DNA from: an uncultured Pseudomonadota bacterium
GTDB lineage: Bacteria > Myxococcota > UBA796
DNA: 17,139 nt
Assembly (NCBI GenBank): GCA_913040875.1
Contig: CAJWHX010000014.1
Location: forward strand, 1-17,139
Direction of reading: 5' to 3'
Part shown: piece by piece, positions 8,787-16,100 of the stretch
Layout: every line of letters begins with the position of its first letter
Numbering within the stretch: the stretch's first letter is position 1
Translations under genes and position numbers: made by a program
Notes under the pieces: model-generated
Seen by the model: only the letters and a program-made list of their open reading frames with translations
What the model was told of the DNA's origin: nothing
Databases searched by the model: none

Positions 8787-11243
8787 TCATCGAACCCAAA
8801 AGAACACGGTCTCTGGATAATCACTGGCACAGGTCGCATCCGAATAGCTGCAGCTGGTTGGACCGCCAATATCTTGTGAATACGCATCATCCGTATATGT
8901 AGTTCCATTTTCCAATGCGCCCAATCCAAGGTCTGCTTCCATAGGATCATCCGCCTCATAAAAGCTGATAATCCCAGACGTGTCGCCACTATCATCGGTT
9001 TTGGCAATCGCGATCCGACTACTGGCATTGAGTCCTAAATTCGGACTGGTGTCGATCTGGTTGTTCCAATTCGGTTCTAGACCCCAATTGGGATGATTGG
9101 TGAACTGAACAGTACATGCCTGATAATATGTCGCCGAACTAGATGGAAACGAAGATAAAGCCTGAGCAAAGTAATCCGCCAGGCTGTTTCCGCCAATGCA
9201 TCCAGCATCGGTGTGTACATAGTCTGTAGGATTCAGATGATCGTTCAACAAGAAGTCTTCGACGACCATCCTGTACCACAATTCAGATTTTGCATCCGCA
9301 CCATCATTCAAATTGGTCGTGTTTCCAAAATTGTTGTATCCAACCCAATTGGCCGCAGAATTAGCCCAACTGCGAGCGTCTTGATTGGTGAATTTGCCCA
9401 CCAAGGTCCAACCGCCACCAGCCAAACTCATGTTGCAATAGGCTGTAATCGCACCATTCCCATCCGGGTCTATCCAATACATGCCATCTTGATAGGTTGG
9501 ATTTTCAGTGTGAATCTCATCACAGGACAATGCTGCACATTCGTAGTCCAGTCCATACAGTGCTGGATCGTCATCAGCAACGCCACTGCAATCTGAATCG
9601 ACGCCATCACAGGCTTCTATCGCACCTGGGTTGATATCGATGTCGGCATCATTGCAATCCAAATCGTCTGCGCTGTATCCAGTCGGTAACGCACAGGCGA
9701 TGGTTGTAGAAGCCGCATCTCCATATCCATCCTGATCCCCGTCTAGATACCAAACCGTACCGGTATTCAAATCCACACCCGAGTCAGCATCATCGATATC
9801 ACCATCACAATCATTGTCGATACTGTCGCAGATTTCTACCGCCAAGGAATTAATGGTTGCATCTAGATCATTGCAATCTGTATCATCGGAAACATACCCA
9901 TCGGGGGCATCACAGGACACTGTTTGAAATCCGGCATCCCCAAAAGTGTCTCCATCGTGATCCAAATACCACACAGAAGCATCAATGGCGGATGATTCAT
10001 CCACTTGTCCATCACAGTTGTTGTCAGCACCGTCACACTGCTCAGCCGCATCCGGATTGATATCAATGTTGGAATCATCACAATCACCGCTGTCTGTACT
10101 ATACCCTGTAGGGGCGGTGCAGGTCAATACAGTACTTGTATTGCTCCCATATCCATCTGTATCGAAGTCCTCGTAGAAGGTGTCCATCGTAAGTGGATCG
10201 GTATCACTGTCTGCATCATCGATGTCACCATCACAATCATTGTCAAGTCCATCACAAATCTCAGAGCCACCTGGAAAGGCCGACGTGCTCAAATCATTAC
10301 AGTCTGTTGAGTCAGCAACATATCCACCGGGCTGATTGCAGGATAGCATGGGATACGAACTGTCCCCAAAAGTGTCTCCATCGTGATCCAAATACCACGT
10401 CTGAGCACCCACTAAACTGGAATCATTGTCGTCAATGTCTCCATCACAGTCATTGTCAACATCATCACATATCTCCGTCGCGTCTGGATTGATCGCAATG
10501 TTTGCGTCATTGCAGTCAGTCGCATCAAAGACGTACCCTGCAGGAGGAGCACAGGCCTCAGCAGTGAAATTCACATCCCCAAATCCATCTCCATCATCAT
10601 CCAAGTAAAAGACGAACACATTGGCTGCGGAGTCCTCATCCACTTCACCATCACAGTCATTGTCGACTTCATCACACAACTCTACAGCACCCGGAAAAGA
10701 GTAGGCATCTTGGTCGTCGCAATCTCCGCCCTCGGACACATAGTCATCCGGAGCATCACACCCCGCCACAGATACACTAGAGTCTCCAATACCGTCCCCA
10801 TCCGCATCCAGATAAAATTCAGCCGTGACCTCTTCATCAATATCCCCATCACAGTCGTTATCGACATCATCACAGAACTCTATTGCACCCGGAAAAGAGT
10901 AGGCATCTTGGTCGTCACAGTCGTTGCCGTTGGGCACATACCCCTCCGGAGAATCACAAGCCATTTGAGTATCACTCTCATCTCCAAAGCCGTCGCCATC
11001 AGCATCGATGTAAAAGAGATCTTGTACTTCTTCGTCGATGTCACCATCACAGTCGTTGTCCAAACCATCGCACAGCTCTTCCTTTCCGGGATGAACGTTG
11101 GCATCGTTATCATCACAGTCATCTTCGATGTAGCCATCTCCATCTGCGTCCAACGTGACCTGATCGTCTTCCACTTCTTCAATGGGCTTGGTCTCACTTC
11201 GACATCCAAACACCGCACTCATCAACAAAATCAGTCTCATCAT
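8787..11243 (-). CDS. Surface lipoprotein with eight MopE repeats and a C-terminal fibrinogen-related domain
   Basis: The 818-residue exported protein starts with MMRLILLMSAVFGC, so Cys14 is the likely lipidated residue. Residues about 27-560 are eight tandem units of roughly 65-72 residues, each with DxDGDGxGD, a Cys-x-x-P-x-GY segment, DCDD/DCND and a CDxxDNDCDG motif (MopE-type putative metal-binding motif). From Cys574 a fibrinogen-related domain begins: YQDGMYWIDPDG (584-595), AYCNMSLAGGGWTLVGKF (601-618) is the signature region, and an Asp-rich TYTDDAYSQD stretch near 782-791 may bind Ca2+. The fold is a carbohydrate- or acetyl-group-binding lectin in animals, so a cell-surface recognition role is plausible but inferred. 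GGGGGA lies one base from the first ATG and four from the second, so Met2 may be the true start. It is the first gene of the minus-strand cluster, divergent from the gene at 11451. Confidence 0.93.
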   Translation of the reverse strand: MMRLILLMSAVFGCRSETKPIEEVEDDQVTLDADGDGYIEDDCDDNDANVHPGKEELCDGLDNDCDGDIDEEVQDLFYIDADGDGFGDESDTQMACDSPEGYVPNGNDCDDQDAYSFPGAIEFCDDVDNDCDGDIDEEVTAEFYLDADGDGIGDSSVSVAGCDAPDDYVSEGGDCDDQDAYSFPGAVELCDEVDNDCDGEVDEDSAANVFVFYLDDDGDGFGDVNFTAEACAPPAGYVFDATDCNDANIAINPDATEICDDVDNDCDGDIDDNDSSLVGAQTWYLDHDGDTFGDSSYPMLSCNQPGGYVADSTDCNDLSTSAFPGGSEICDGLDNDCDGDIDDADSDTDPLTMDTFYEDFDTDGYGSNTSTVLTCTAPTGYSTDSGDCDDSNIDINPDAAEQCDGADNNCDGQVDESSAIDASVWYLDHDGDTFGDAGFQTVSCDAPDGYVSDDTDCNDLDATINSLAVEICDSIDNDCDGDIDDADSGVDLNTGTVWYLDGDQDGYGDAASTTIACALPTGYSADDLDCNDADIDINPGAIEACDGVDSDCSGVADDDPALYGLDYECAALSCDEIHTENPTYQDGMYWIDPDGNGAITAYCNMSLAGGGWTLVGKFTNQDARSWANSAANWVGYNNFGNTTNLNDGADAKSELWYRMVVEDFLLNDHLNPTDYVHTDAGCIGGNSLADYFAQALSSFPSSSATYYQACTVQFTNHPNWGLEPNWNNQIDTSPNLGLNASSRIAIAKTDDSGDTSGIISFYEADDPMEADLGLGALENGTTYTDDAYSQDIGGPTSCSYSDATCASDYPETVFFWVR
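9564..11165 (-). repeat. Eight tandem MopE-type repeats, including near-identical DNA stretches
   Basis: The unit is about 198-219 bp. Adjacent units 2 and 3 share a nearly identical stretch starting at 10693 and 10891, exactly 198 bp (66 codons) apart. Units 5 and 7 share a long identical stretch with CCCCAAAAGTGTCTCCATCG near 9938 and 10364, 426 bp (142 codons) apart. The identity at DNA level, including third positions, indicates recent duplication or gene conversion within the array. Confidence 0.9.
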
Positions 11244-11252
11244 TCCCCCTTT

Positions 11253-11267
11253 TACACCCGTGGTGTA
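11253..11267 (-). promoter_or_regulatory. Short hairpin/inverted repeat just upstream of the fibrinogen-domain gene
   Basis: TACACC and GGTGTA form a 6-bp inverted repeat around a 3-base centre, directly upstream of the GGGGGA ribosome-binding site of the minus-strand gene. It could be an operator or a leader hairpin; the loop is tight and no regulator is known. Confidence 0.3.
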
Positions 11268-11412
11268 CTCTCTATTGAGCCTCCTTAGAATACTACAACT
11301 TGAATGGAGACGGATCAGAATTTTGAAGAAAGACTTTTATATTGAGCAACATTACAGATTACTCAGTCCAATGAATATCTTTGAACCGAGCCAATATCTT
11401 ATCAATTGTGTA

Positions 11413-11421
11413 TGATATAAT
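11413..11421 (+). promoter_or_regulatory. Extended -10 promoter candidate for the 11451 gene
   Basis: TGATATAAT contains a perfect TATAAT with the upstream TGN of an extended -10 element. It lies 29 bases upstream of the ATG at 11451, a fitting distance for a short leader. No good -35 is present at 16-18 bp (TTGAAC at 11381 is too far away), which is tolerated by extended -10 promoters. The 11244-11450 gap is divergent and must also hold the promoter of the minus-strand cluster, which I could not place. Confidence 0.5.
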
Positions 11422-11450
11422 TTTGATAGACCGGTCGGTAGAGGTATCCT

Positions 11451-11981
11451 ATGACAGACAAAAGACTGTCCAAAGAAGAAAAGAAACAAATCGAAGACAT
11501 CGCCAATCTATCTGAAACAGAGAAGAAACAAGTCGAAAAGATAGCAGAAATCGTCAAGATGTTTCGCCAAATCATCAATGAAGCAGGGGCTGTAGAAAAC
11601 AACTTCTATCTACAATACCTCCCTGCCAAATCGATAGACGGAATGCGTTCCTGGCTCTGGATTCCCTTTGAGAACATTCTAGAACCAGAAGAAGCGTTAC
11701 GCTTTAAAAGACTGAGGATACTCCTAACAGACCCCATCGATGTACTGCTGGACGTTTCCAAGAAGGCAACTTCACAAGAGGAATACCTGAGTATTTTGAT
11801 AGAAAAGTTCAAATGGCAATTAGACGACTCGACACAAATCCACCGATTGGCCTACAACTTGCTCAGCCGTCTGTCCTACGACAAAAAACGGATTGAACAA
11901 GCAATCTCGGTCATCATCACCACCGTCAGTCAGTGGGATGCAAAAGCCATGACCGTCCACAAAGAACTCTTACGGGTCTGA
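11451..11981 (+). CDS. Small helical protein of unknown function
   Basis: This 176-residue protein is not recognised. The first 45 residues are very rich in Lys and Glu and contain a 14-residue internal duplication (KKQIEDIA at 11-18 and KKQVEKIA at 25-32), that is two heptads, which predicts an amphipathic helix or coiled coil. The remainder is also mainly helical, with no signal peptide, membrane segment or Cys. The start is well supported by AGAGG six bases upstream and an extended -10 element. The TGA stop lies in the loop of a perfect GC-rich hairpin, and the next gene starts 42 bases later in the same frame without any stop between. The two are probably cotranscribed. Confidence 0.75.
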   Translation: MTDKRLSKEEKKQIEDIANLSETEKKQVEKIAEIVKMFRQIINEAGAVENNFYLQYLPAKSIDGMRSWLWIPFENILEPEEALRFKRLRILLTDPIDVLLDVSKKATSQEEYLSILIEKFKWQLDDSTQIHRLAYNLLSRLSYDKKRIEQAISVIITTVSQWDAKAMTVHKELLRV

Positions 11982-11988
11982 AGACCCG
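11973..11988 (+). promoter_or_regulatory. Hairpin with the UGA stop codon in its loop
   Basis: CGGGTC and GACCCG form a perfect 6-bp stem closed around the tetraloop TGAA, and the TGA of that loop is the stop codon of the upstream gene. There is no T-run after it, so it is not a standard terminator. It may affect termination of translation, coupling to the next gene, or RNA stability. Confidence 0.5.
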
Positions 11989-12023
11989 GCGATCAAACCA
12001 TCACCCACTCCGAAATCATTCCG

Positions 12024-12482
12024 ATGCGACTAGATACTGAAAAGAGCCGCCTGTTTGCATGCTATTATCCATGGGGCGGAAATTATGCGGAAAGACTGCA
12101 AGAATTCCTCACCGAGAAGGGGATTGAGTGGTGTGAAGACCCACGCACAACTGGCAGTGACTGCTACGGGATGTTCATTGCCGGAAAAGAGGGCAACCTA
12201 GATAAGGCTGTAGAACTGCTAGACAAGTGCGAAGCATCTTTCCAAGAGCAGTTCAATTACGGCACTGAAGAGTTTGATGAAGATGCCTATTGGGAAGCCG
12301 TTTCTGAGGCTAGATGGAACCTTGACTTCTCGGAACTGGGCGTAATTGATATCAGTACCGACTGGAAGCACCTAGAAACGTACGACCACGCTGAAGCACT
12401 ACTTCAAATTGGCATCGAGATGACCCAACATCGCTCGGAAACATTGGAACTGGAGTTGTTTACGTTGGAAGCTCAACGATAA
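12024..12482 (+). CDS. Small acidic protein of unknown function
   Basis: This 152-residue soluble protein is not recognised. It is acidic (many Glu and Asp), with five Cys (first at residue 13) and several Trp/Tyr, and no signal peptide or membrane segment. Visible segments such as AEALLQIGIEMTQHRSE near the C-terminus are helical. The ATG at 12024 has no Shine-Dalgarno sequence; the only in-frame alternative is readthrough from the preceding gene, because the frame is open for 14 codons from its TGA. Translational coupling to the upstream gene is therefore likely. No function is proposed. Confidence 0.7.
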   Translation: MRLDTEKSRLFACYYPWGGNYAERLQEFLTEKGIEWCEDPRTTGSDCYGMFIAGKEGNLDKAVELLDKCEASFQEQFNYGTEEFDEDAYWEAVSEARWNLDFSELGVIDISTDWKHLETYDHAEALLQIGIEMTQHRSETLELELFTLEAQR

Positions 12483-12487
12483 CGATT

Positions 12488-12499
12488 ACCTAATTAGGT
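12488..12499. promoter_or_regulatory. Palindrome ACCTAATTAGGT with extra half-site
   Basis: A perfect 12-bp palindrome lies six bases after the stop of the 152-residue gene. TTACCTA occurs at 12486-12492 and again at 12505-12511, a third half-site 19 bases downstream. This looks like an operator for a dimeric repressor; a weak terminator function is also possible. Confidence 0.4.
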
Positions 12500-12622
12500 G
12501 AAATTTACCTAGATTACACATTGGGTAAACAAGCAGAAAAAAGTTTTTAAAAAGTGCGTTTTTTTTGCTCGAATTTCAGTTTCAAAATTCTCCATCTGAT
12601 AAATTAATGGTACGACCTAACA

Positions 12623-12638
12623 TTTTGACATGTCAAAA
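12623..12638. promoter_or_regulatory. 16-bp palindrome overlapping a consensus -35 box
   Basis: TTTTGACATGTCAAAA is a perfect 16-bp palindrome and contains TTGACA, a perfect -35 hexamer, at 12625-12630. The matching -10 at 17 bp spacing (TATCGG at 12648-12653) is poor. If it is a promoter, the palindrome would be a natural repressor site over the -35 box. Confidence 0.4.
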
Positions 12639-12723
12639 AATGACTCCTATCGGCATTATCCTTCGTTTTTACCAAGGCATTTAGTATCCGATCAGTATTC
12701 GAGTCGTCTACACATTTTCGGCT

Positions 12724-12733
12724 GTCAATTGAC
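12724..12733. repeat. Palindrome GTCAATTGAC
   Basis: A perfect 10-bp palindrome about 90 bases downstream of the 16-bp palindrome; both contain the half-sequence GTCAA / TTGAC, so the two could be bound by the same regulator. Confidence 0.35.
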
Positions 12734-12759
12734 CGACCGTATCGAAATATTTTTTTCGC

Positions 12760-12778
12760 TTCATGTACTGCACATGAA
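12760..12778 (+). promoter_or_regulatory. Hairpin TTCATGT-5-ACATGAA in the leader of the 80-residue gene
   Basis: A perfect 7-bp inverted repeat around five bases lies 46 bases before the ATG at 12825. It can act as a DNA operator or as an RNA hairpin in the leader. Confidence 0.4.
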
Positions 12779-12785
12779 ATTTCAC

Positions 12786-12799
12786 GATGCAATTGCATC
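12786..12799. promoter_or_regulatory. Palindrome GATGCAATTGCATC
   Basis: A perfect 14-bp palindrome lies 11 bases upstream of the AAAGGAG ribosome-binding site. It is close enough to influence translation or to be an operator inside the leader. Confidence 0.4.
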
Positions 12800-12810
12800 A
12801 TCACACCTAA

Positions 12811-12817
12811 AAAGGAG
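12811..12817 (+). promoter_or_regulatory. Strong ribosome-binding site AAAGGAG
   Basis: This near-perfect Shine-Dalgarno sequence is seven bases before the ATG at 12825 and decides the start of the 80-residue gene, even though the frame stays open back to an ATG at 12630. It is the strongest ribosome-binding site in the window. Confidence 0.85.
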
Positions 12818-12824
12818 TATTGTC

Positions 12825-13067
12825 ATGCCCACAATTTGGACAGACATTATCGCCGCAGCTAAGTCTCGTGGCATCAACCCATTCACAACCCCCTTCAAAC
12901 CCATCGACCTTGGATTGCGATCTTCAGATTATGGCTCATTTTCTGACTTTTGTGACTCTACAACCACAACATCAGGCAAATGGAATCACCATATTGTCTT
13001 GAAAGTTGTCGAATTTACCAAATCAGGTAGACCTCTACGTTATGTATTGTTGCCAGTCAAAGGGTAA
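12825..13067 (+). CDS. 80-residue protein of unknown function
   Basis: The 80-residue product begins MPTIWTDIIAAAKSRG and is not recognised. The first 16 residues could be an amphipathic helix; a Ser/Thr/Asp-rich middle (residues 33-50) is followed by a probable beta hairpin (HHIVLKVVEF and LRYVLLPVKG). There is one Cys (43), no signal peptide and no membrane segment. The start is chosen for the AAAGGAG site seven bases upstream; a longer 145-residue version from 12630 has no ribosome-binding site and its extra part looks non-coding. The strong ribosome-binding site, the palindrome-rich leader and the terminator right after the stop indicate a separately regulated, well-expressed single gene. 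Confidence 0.75.
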   Translation: MPTIWTDIIAAAKSRGINPFTTPFKPIDLGLRSSDYGSFSDFCDSTTTTSGKWNHHIVLKVVEFTKSGRPLRYVLLPVKG

Positions 13068-13084
13068 ACGCATTCTAAATTTAC

Positions 13085-13115
13085 GCCCACGAGATTTCTT
13101 CCGTGGGCTTTTTTT
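13085..13115 (+). terminator. Rho-independent terminator of the 80-residue gene
   Basis: GCCCACG (13085-13091) and CGTGGGC (13102-13108) form a perfect 7-bp GC-rich stem with a 10-base loop, followed immediately by seven T, a G and six more T. It is 17 bases after the stop codon at 13067. Confidence 0.94.
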
Positions 13116-13171
13116 GTTTTTTCAGCCATGCCTGAACGAACTCTAACTTCCCAAATGCGTTACCATATGAC

Positions 13172-16100
13172 ATGCACACTATTCTAACAGTCAGTCTTAT
13201 GTCCCTATGTACGCCCACCGCTGAAGCCGCCACGTACGACCCTGACCTCACTTGGCGTGTTCTGGAAACCGAGCACTTTGACATTCATTTCCACGGTGGT
13301 GAAGAGCAACTCGCAGAAGAGATGGGTCACCTTGTTGAAGAAGTCTATACCGAGATGACTGCGGAACTGGACTGGGTACCCAAAGGCTCTACGCAGGTTG
13401 TGCTACTCGACAATACGGACTCGGCAAACGGATACGCCACGTATCTTCCACGAAACACCATCGTTATTTATGTGACCGCCCCGGAGGGTACATCTACGCT
13501 CTCTTGGTACGAAGATTGGAACGATGCGATTTTCACCCATGAATATACGCACATTTTGCATCTCGATACTATTGAAGGCTTACCGGCTGTTGCACGAGCC
13601 ATCTTTGGACGCGTAGCAATGATGAATGGACTATCCCCCAATTGGATCGTTGAAGGTCAGGCGACCATGCAAGAAACCTGGCAAAGCAACATGGGCCGCG
13701 GCCGGGCACCCATCCCAGACATGATCAAACGAACTGCGACGATTGAAGACCAGTTCCCGCCTCTGGGCAACATGGATGGATATCAGACCACCAATCCCGG
13801 TGGGAATCTTCGGTACCTCTTCGGTCAGGATTTCATGAATTACATCGCAGAGGAAACCCACAACCAAGTGTGGACAGAATGGAACCACACCTATGGTGGG
13901 GGTATACCCTATTGGCTTCCGGCGAAGAAGGTCCTCGGCAAACGGTTTCCGGAGTTCTACACCGAGTGGAAAGCGTCGATGGAAGATCGATACGCCAAGC
14001 AGATTTCGGAAATCGAAGCAATCGGCATCACGGAGTATACACTGCTGAGTGACGAAGGACGGAACTGCGCCTTTGCTCACTATGCCCCCGACGGCTCAAA
14101 GATGGTCTACTCCTGCTTTTCACTGGAAAATGGGTCTTCTGTGTACATTGCAGATCCAGACGGCAATGAAGAACATGTGGAGATTGCAGGTGTATTTGGA
14201 CGAAACTTCGGCTGGCGAGCAGATGGACGAGCCTTTGCCTATTCTGCGATGCGCACCGTCAATCGTTTCAACCTCTACAGCGACGTTTATCTTCACAATG
14301 TCGGGGGGTCGACGACCACACTCACACGTGGAAAACGGGCTAGAGACCCAGAGTTCTCTTTGGATGGTTCATCGCTGTTGGTGGTCACCAATGAAACCCA
14401 AAACAACCAACTGAAACGACTGCGCATCGATCAGCGGATGAGCCAGCTGACTGAACACACAGACCACACCCAATACTCGACACCCAAATACAGTCCCGAT
14501 GGACAATGGATTGCGACCTCGATGTGGCACCAAGGTCGGCGAGACCTCTGGATTTTGGATGCCGATGCCAATCCTGTACGGCAACTCACCAACGATTGGG
14601 CATTGGACACCGAACCCCGGTGGTCCCCCGATGGACGCACTTTATATTTCTCCTCTGACAGAACCGGTATCTACAACATCTTTGCGATCGATTTGGAAAC
14701 GGAAACGCTCTATCAAGTCACCAATGTACGAACGGGTGCTTTTACCCCCAGCATCAACCATGCCGAAGACACCTTACTATTTACCGTTTATCATCATTGG
14801 GGATACGGCATTGCTCAAATGCCCATCGATCGGAACCAATGGATTGAGGTGGCAAGCATCACACCTGAGGCAGAAGACGCTCTCCATACAGTTCATCTGA
14901 TACCCGAATCCTTGAAAGACTTGCCCAAAGGTGATGCTTGGACTGCACCCGATGAAGATCTAGATTGGTGGCAATGGCGCGCAAAATTTACTGAGCAAAA
15001 AGCAGGTAATCTTAGTGTTCCAGCCCATCCTTCACTTACAGCACATTATCCTGGACTCAGTGGTGTTGGAGGTCCATTATTTGGACTGACTGAGCAAGAC
15101 CCAACGTTGCCTATGCCCCATAGACCAGCCTACTTTGGTGAGTTTGAAGACGCCAATCTATTTGAGGGTCCAAACTCCGGTCCAGACATCCAAGATGACA
15201 CTCAAGTGGATGAGGAAAACAAGGAAGAATCAGACTATCCTTTCACCTTTCCAGTTCGGCGATATGAAGTCAAAGACACCCTATTCCCGCCGACCTTCTT
15301 GGCGCCCAGTGTATTTCAAACTGGATTTGGCTATATGGGTGTACTCTCTACATCCAGTGTCGACACCTTAAAAAGACAACTCTATGCCGCCAACGTGTCT
15401 TATCGAACGGACTCTCAGTTTTTTGGCTGGGGAGCATCGTATCTCTACAACAAGTGGATCCCGGTGATCAGCACTGGGATCTACTCAACAACCGTACCCT
15501 ATGGAAGCATCTACACCTACAACGGTGCTCCAGAAGACGGCGGAACCTGGATTCCAAATCTAGAGAACACCGGTCTTCGCTATTGGGACAAACGCCTCAA
15601 TGCCTATGCTCAAGTCACCTATGCCCATACGCTAAGGCATTCCTTCTTTGGCCGATACGAATACTCACATCGAACCCCTTGGGTGTCATCAGGAGACGGT
15701 TACAGCAATCAAGGATTGCCAAATGGTGCCTACAGACCCTACTTACCCACTCGAGGTGTCATCGCTGGCTTAGGTGGAGGTTGGCGGTATGTCAGAGCAC
15801 GTTCCTACGCTCGAGCCATCTCTCCAGAAGATACACGGTTGCTATCGGTGGTGGGACGCATACAAGCGCCTTGGCTTGGGGCTTACACACTCGACGACAC
15901 CGACCAGCCCATCTCTTTTACCCGTGTGCAACTCACAGCGGAATGGCGTGAATACACCGGACTGCCTTGGGGAGACAACCACGTTCTCGCCACCAAAATG
16001 GCGGTGGGTTTTTCATCTGGAGACGCTCAGCGCTACGGGTCCTTCAGACTCGGGGGCTCTTTTGGAGAAAGTGGGTACTACACTCTACCTGACGAATGGA

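Larger units (their letters stand above)
12483..12824 (+). promoter_or_regulatory. 342-bp gene-free region rich in perfect palindromes (leader/regulatory region)
   Basis: No convincing protein gene lies here. The region is AT-rich and holds at least five inverted repeats, listed separately, between the 152-residue and the 80-residue genes. It also holds poly-T and poly-A tracts near 12536-12569, and the segment ACTCCT at 12643-12648 is the exact complement of AGGAGT within the ribosome-binding site at 12813-12818. It may be a promoter with several operators, a structured 5' leader, or a small RNA gene. Confidence 0.5.

Noticed and set aside
9564..11165. CRISPR array or other spaced repeat
   Set aside because: The repeats are in-frame protein-coding units of 65-72 codons with no constant repeat/variable spacer pattern.
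9213..11288. Plus-strand frames opposite the MopE-repeat gene, up to 192 codons
   Set aside because: Repetitive antisense translations of GATGGTGAT-type codons; the minus-strand product has clear domains over the same bases.
11973..11988. Bacterial SECIS element / selenocysteine codon
   Set aside because: In known bacterial elements the UGA is at the base of the stem and the loop is downstream; here UGA is the loop itself, and no selenocysteine genes are in the window.
12604..12804. Minus-strand frame of 66 codons inside the palindrome-rich region
   Set aside because: It starts with three Met in a row from the CATCATCAC stretch, has no properly spaced ribosome-binding site, and its composition looks random; the plus-strand reading with strong signals is preferred.
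12630..12824. N-terminal extension of the 80-residue protein to 145 residues
   Set aside because: The upstream ATG lies in the centre of a perfect palindrome, has no ribosome-binding site, and the extension contains the palindromes; AAAGGAG marks the start at 12825.
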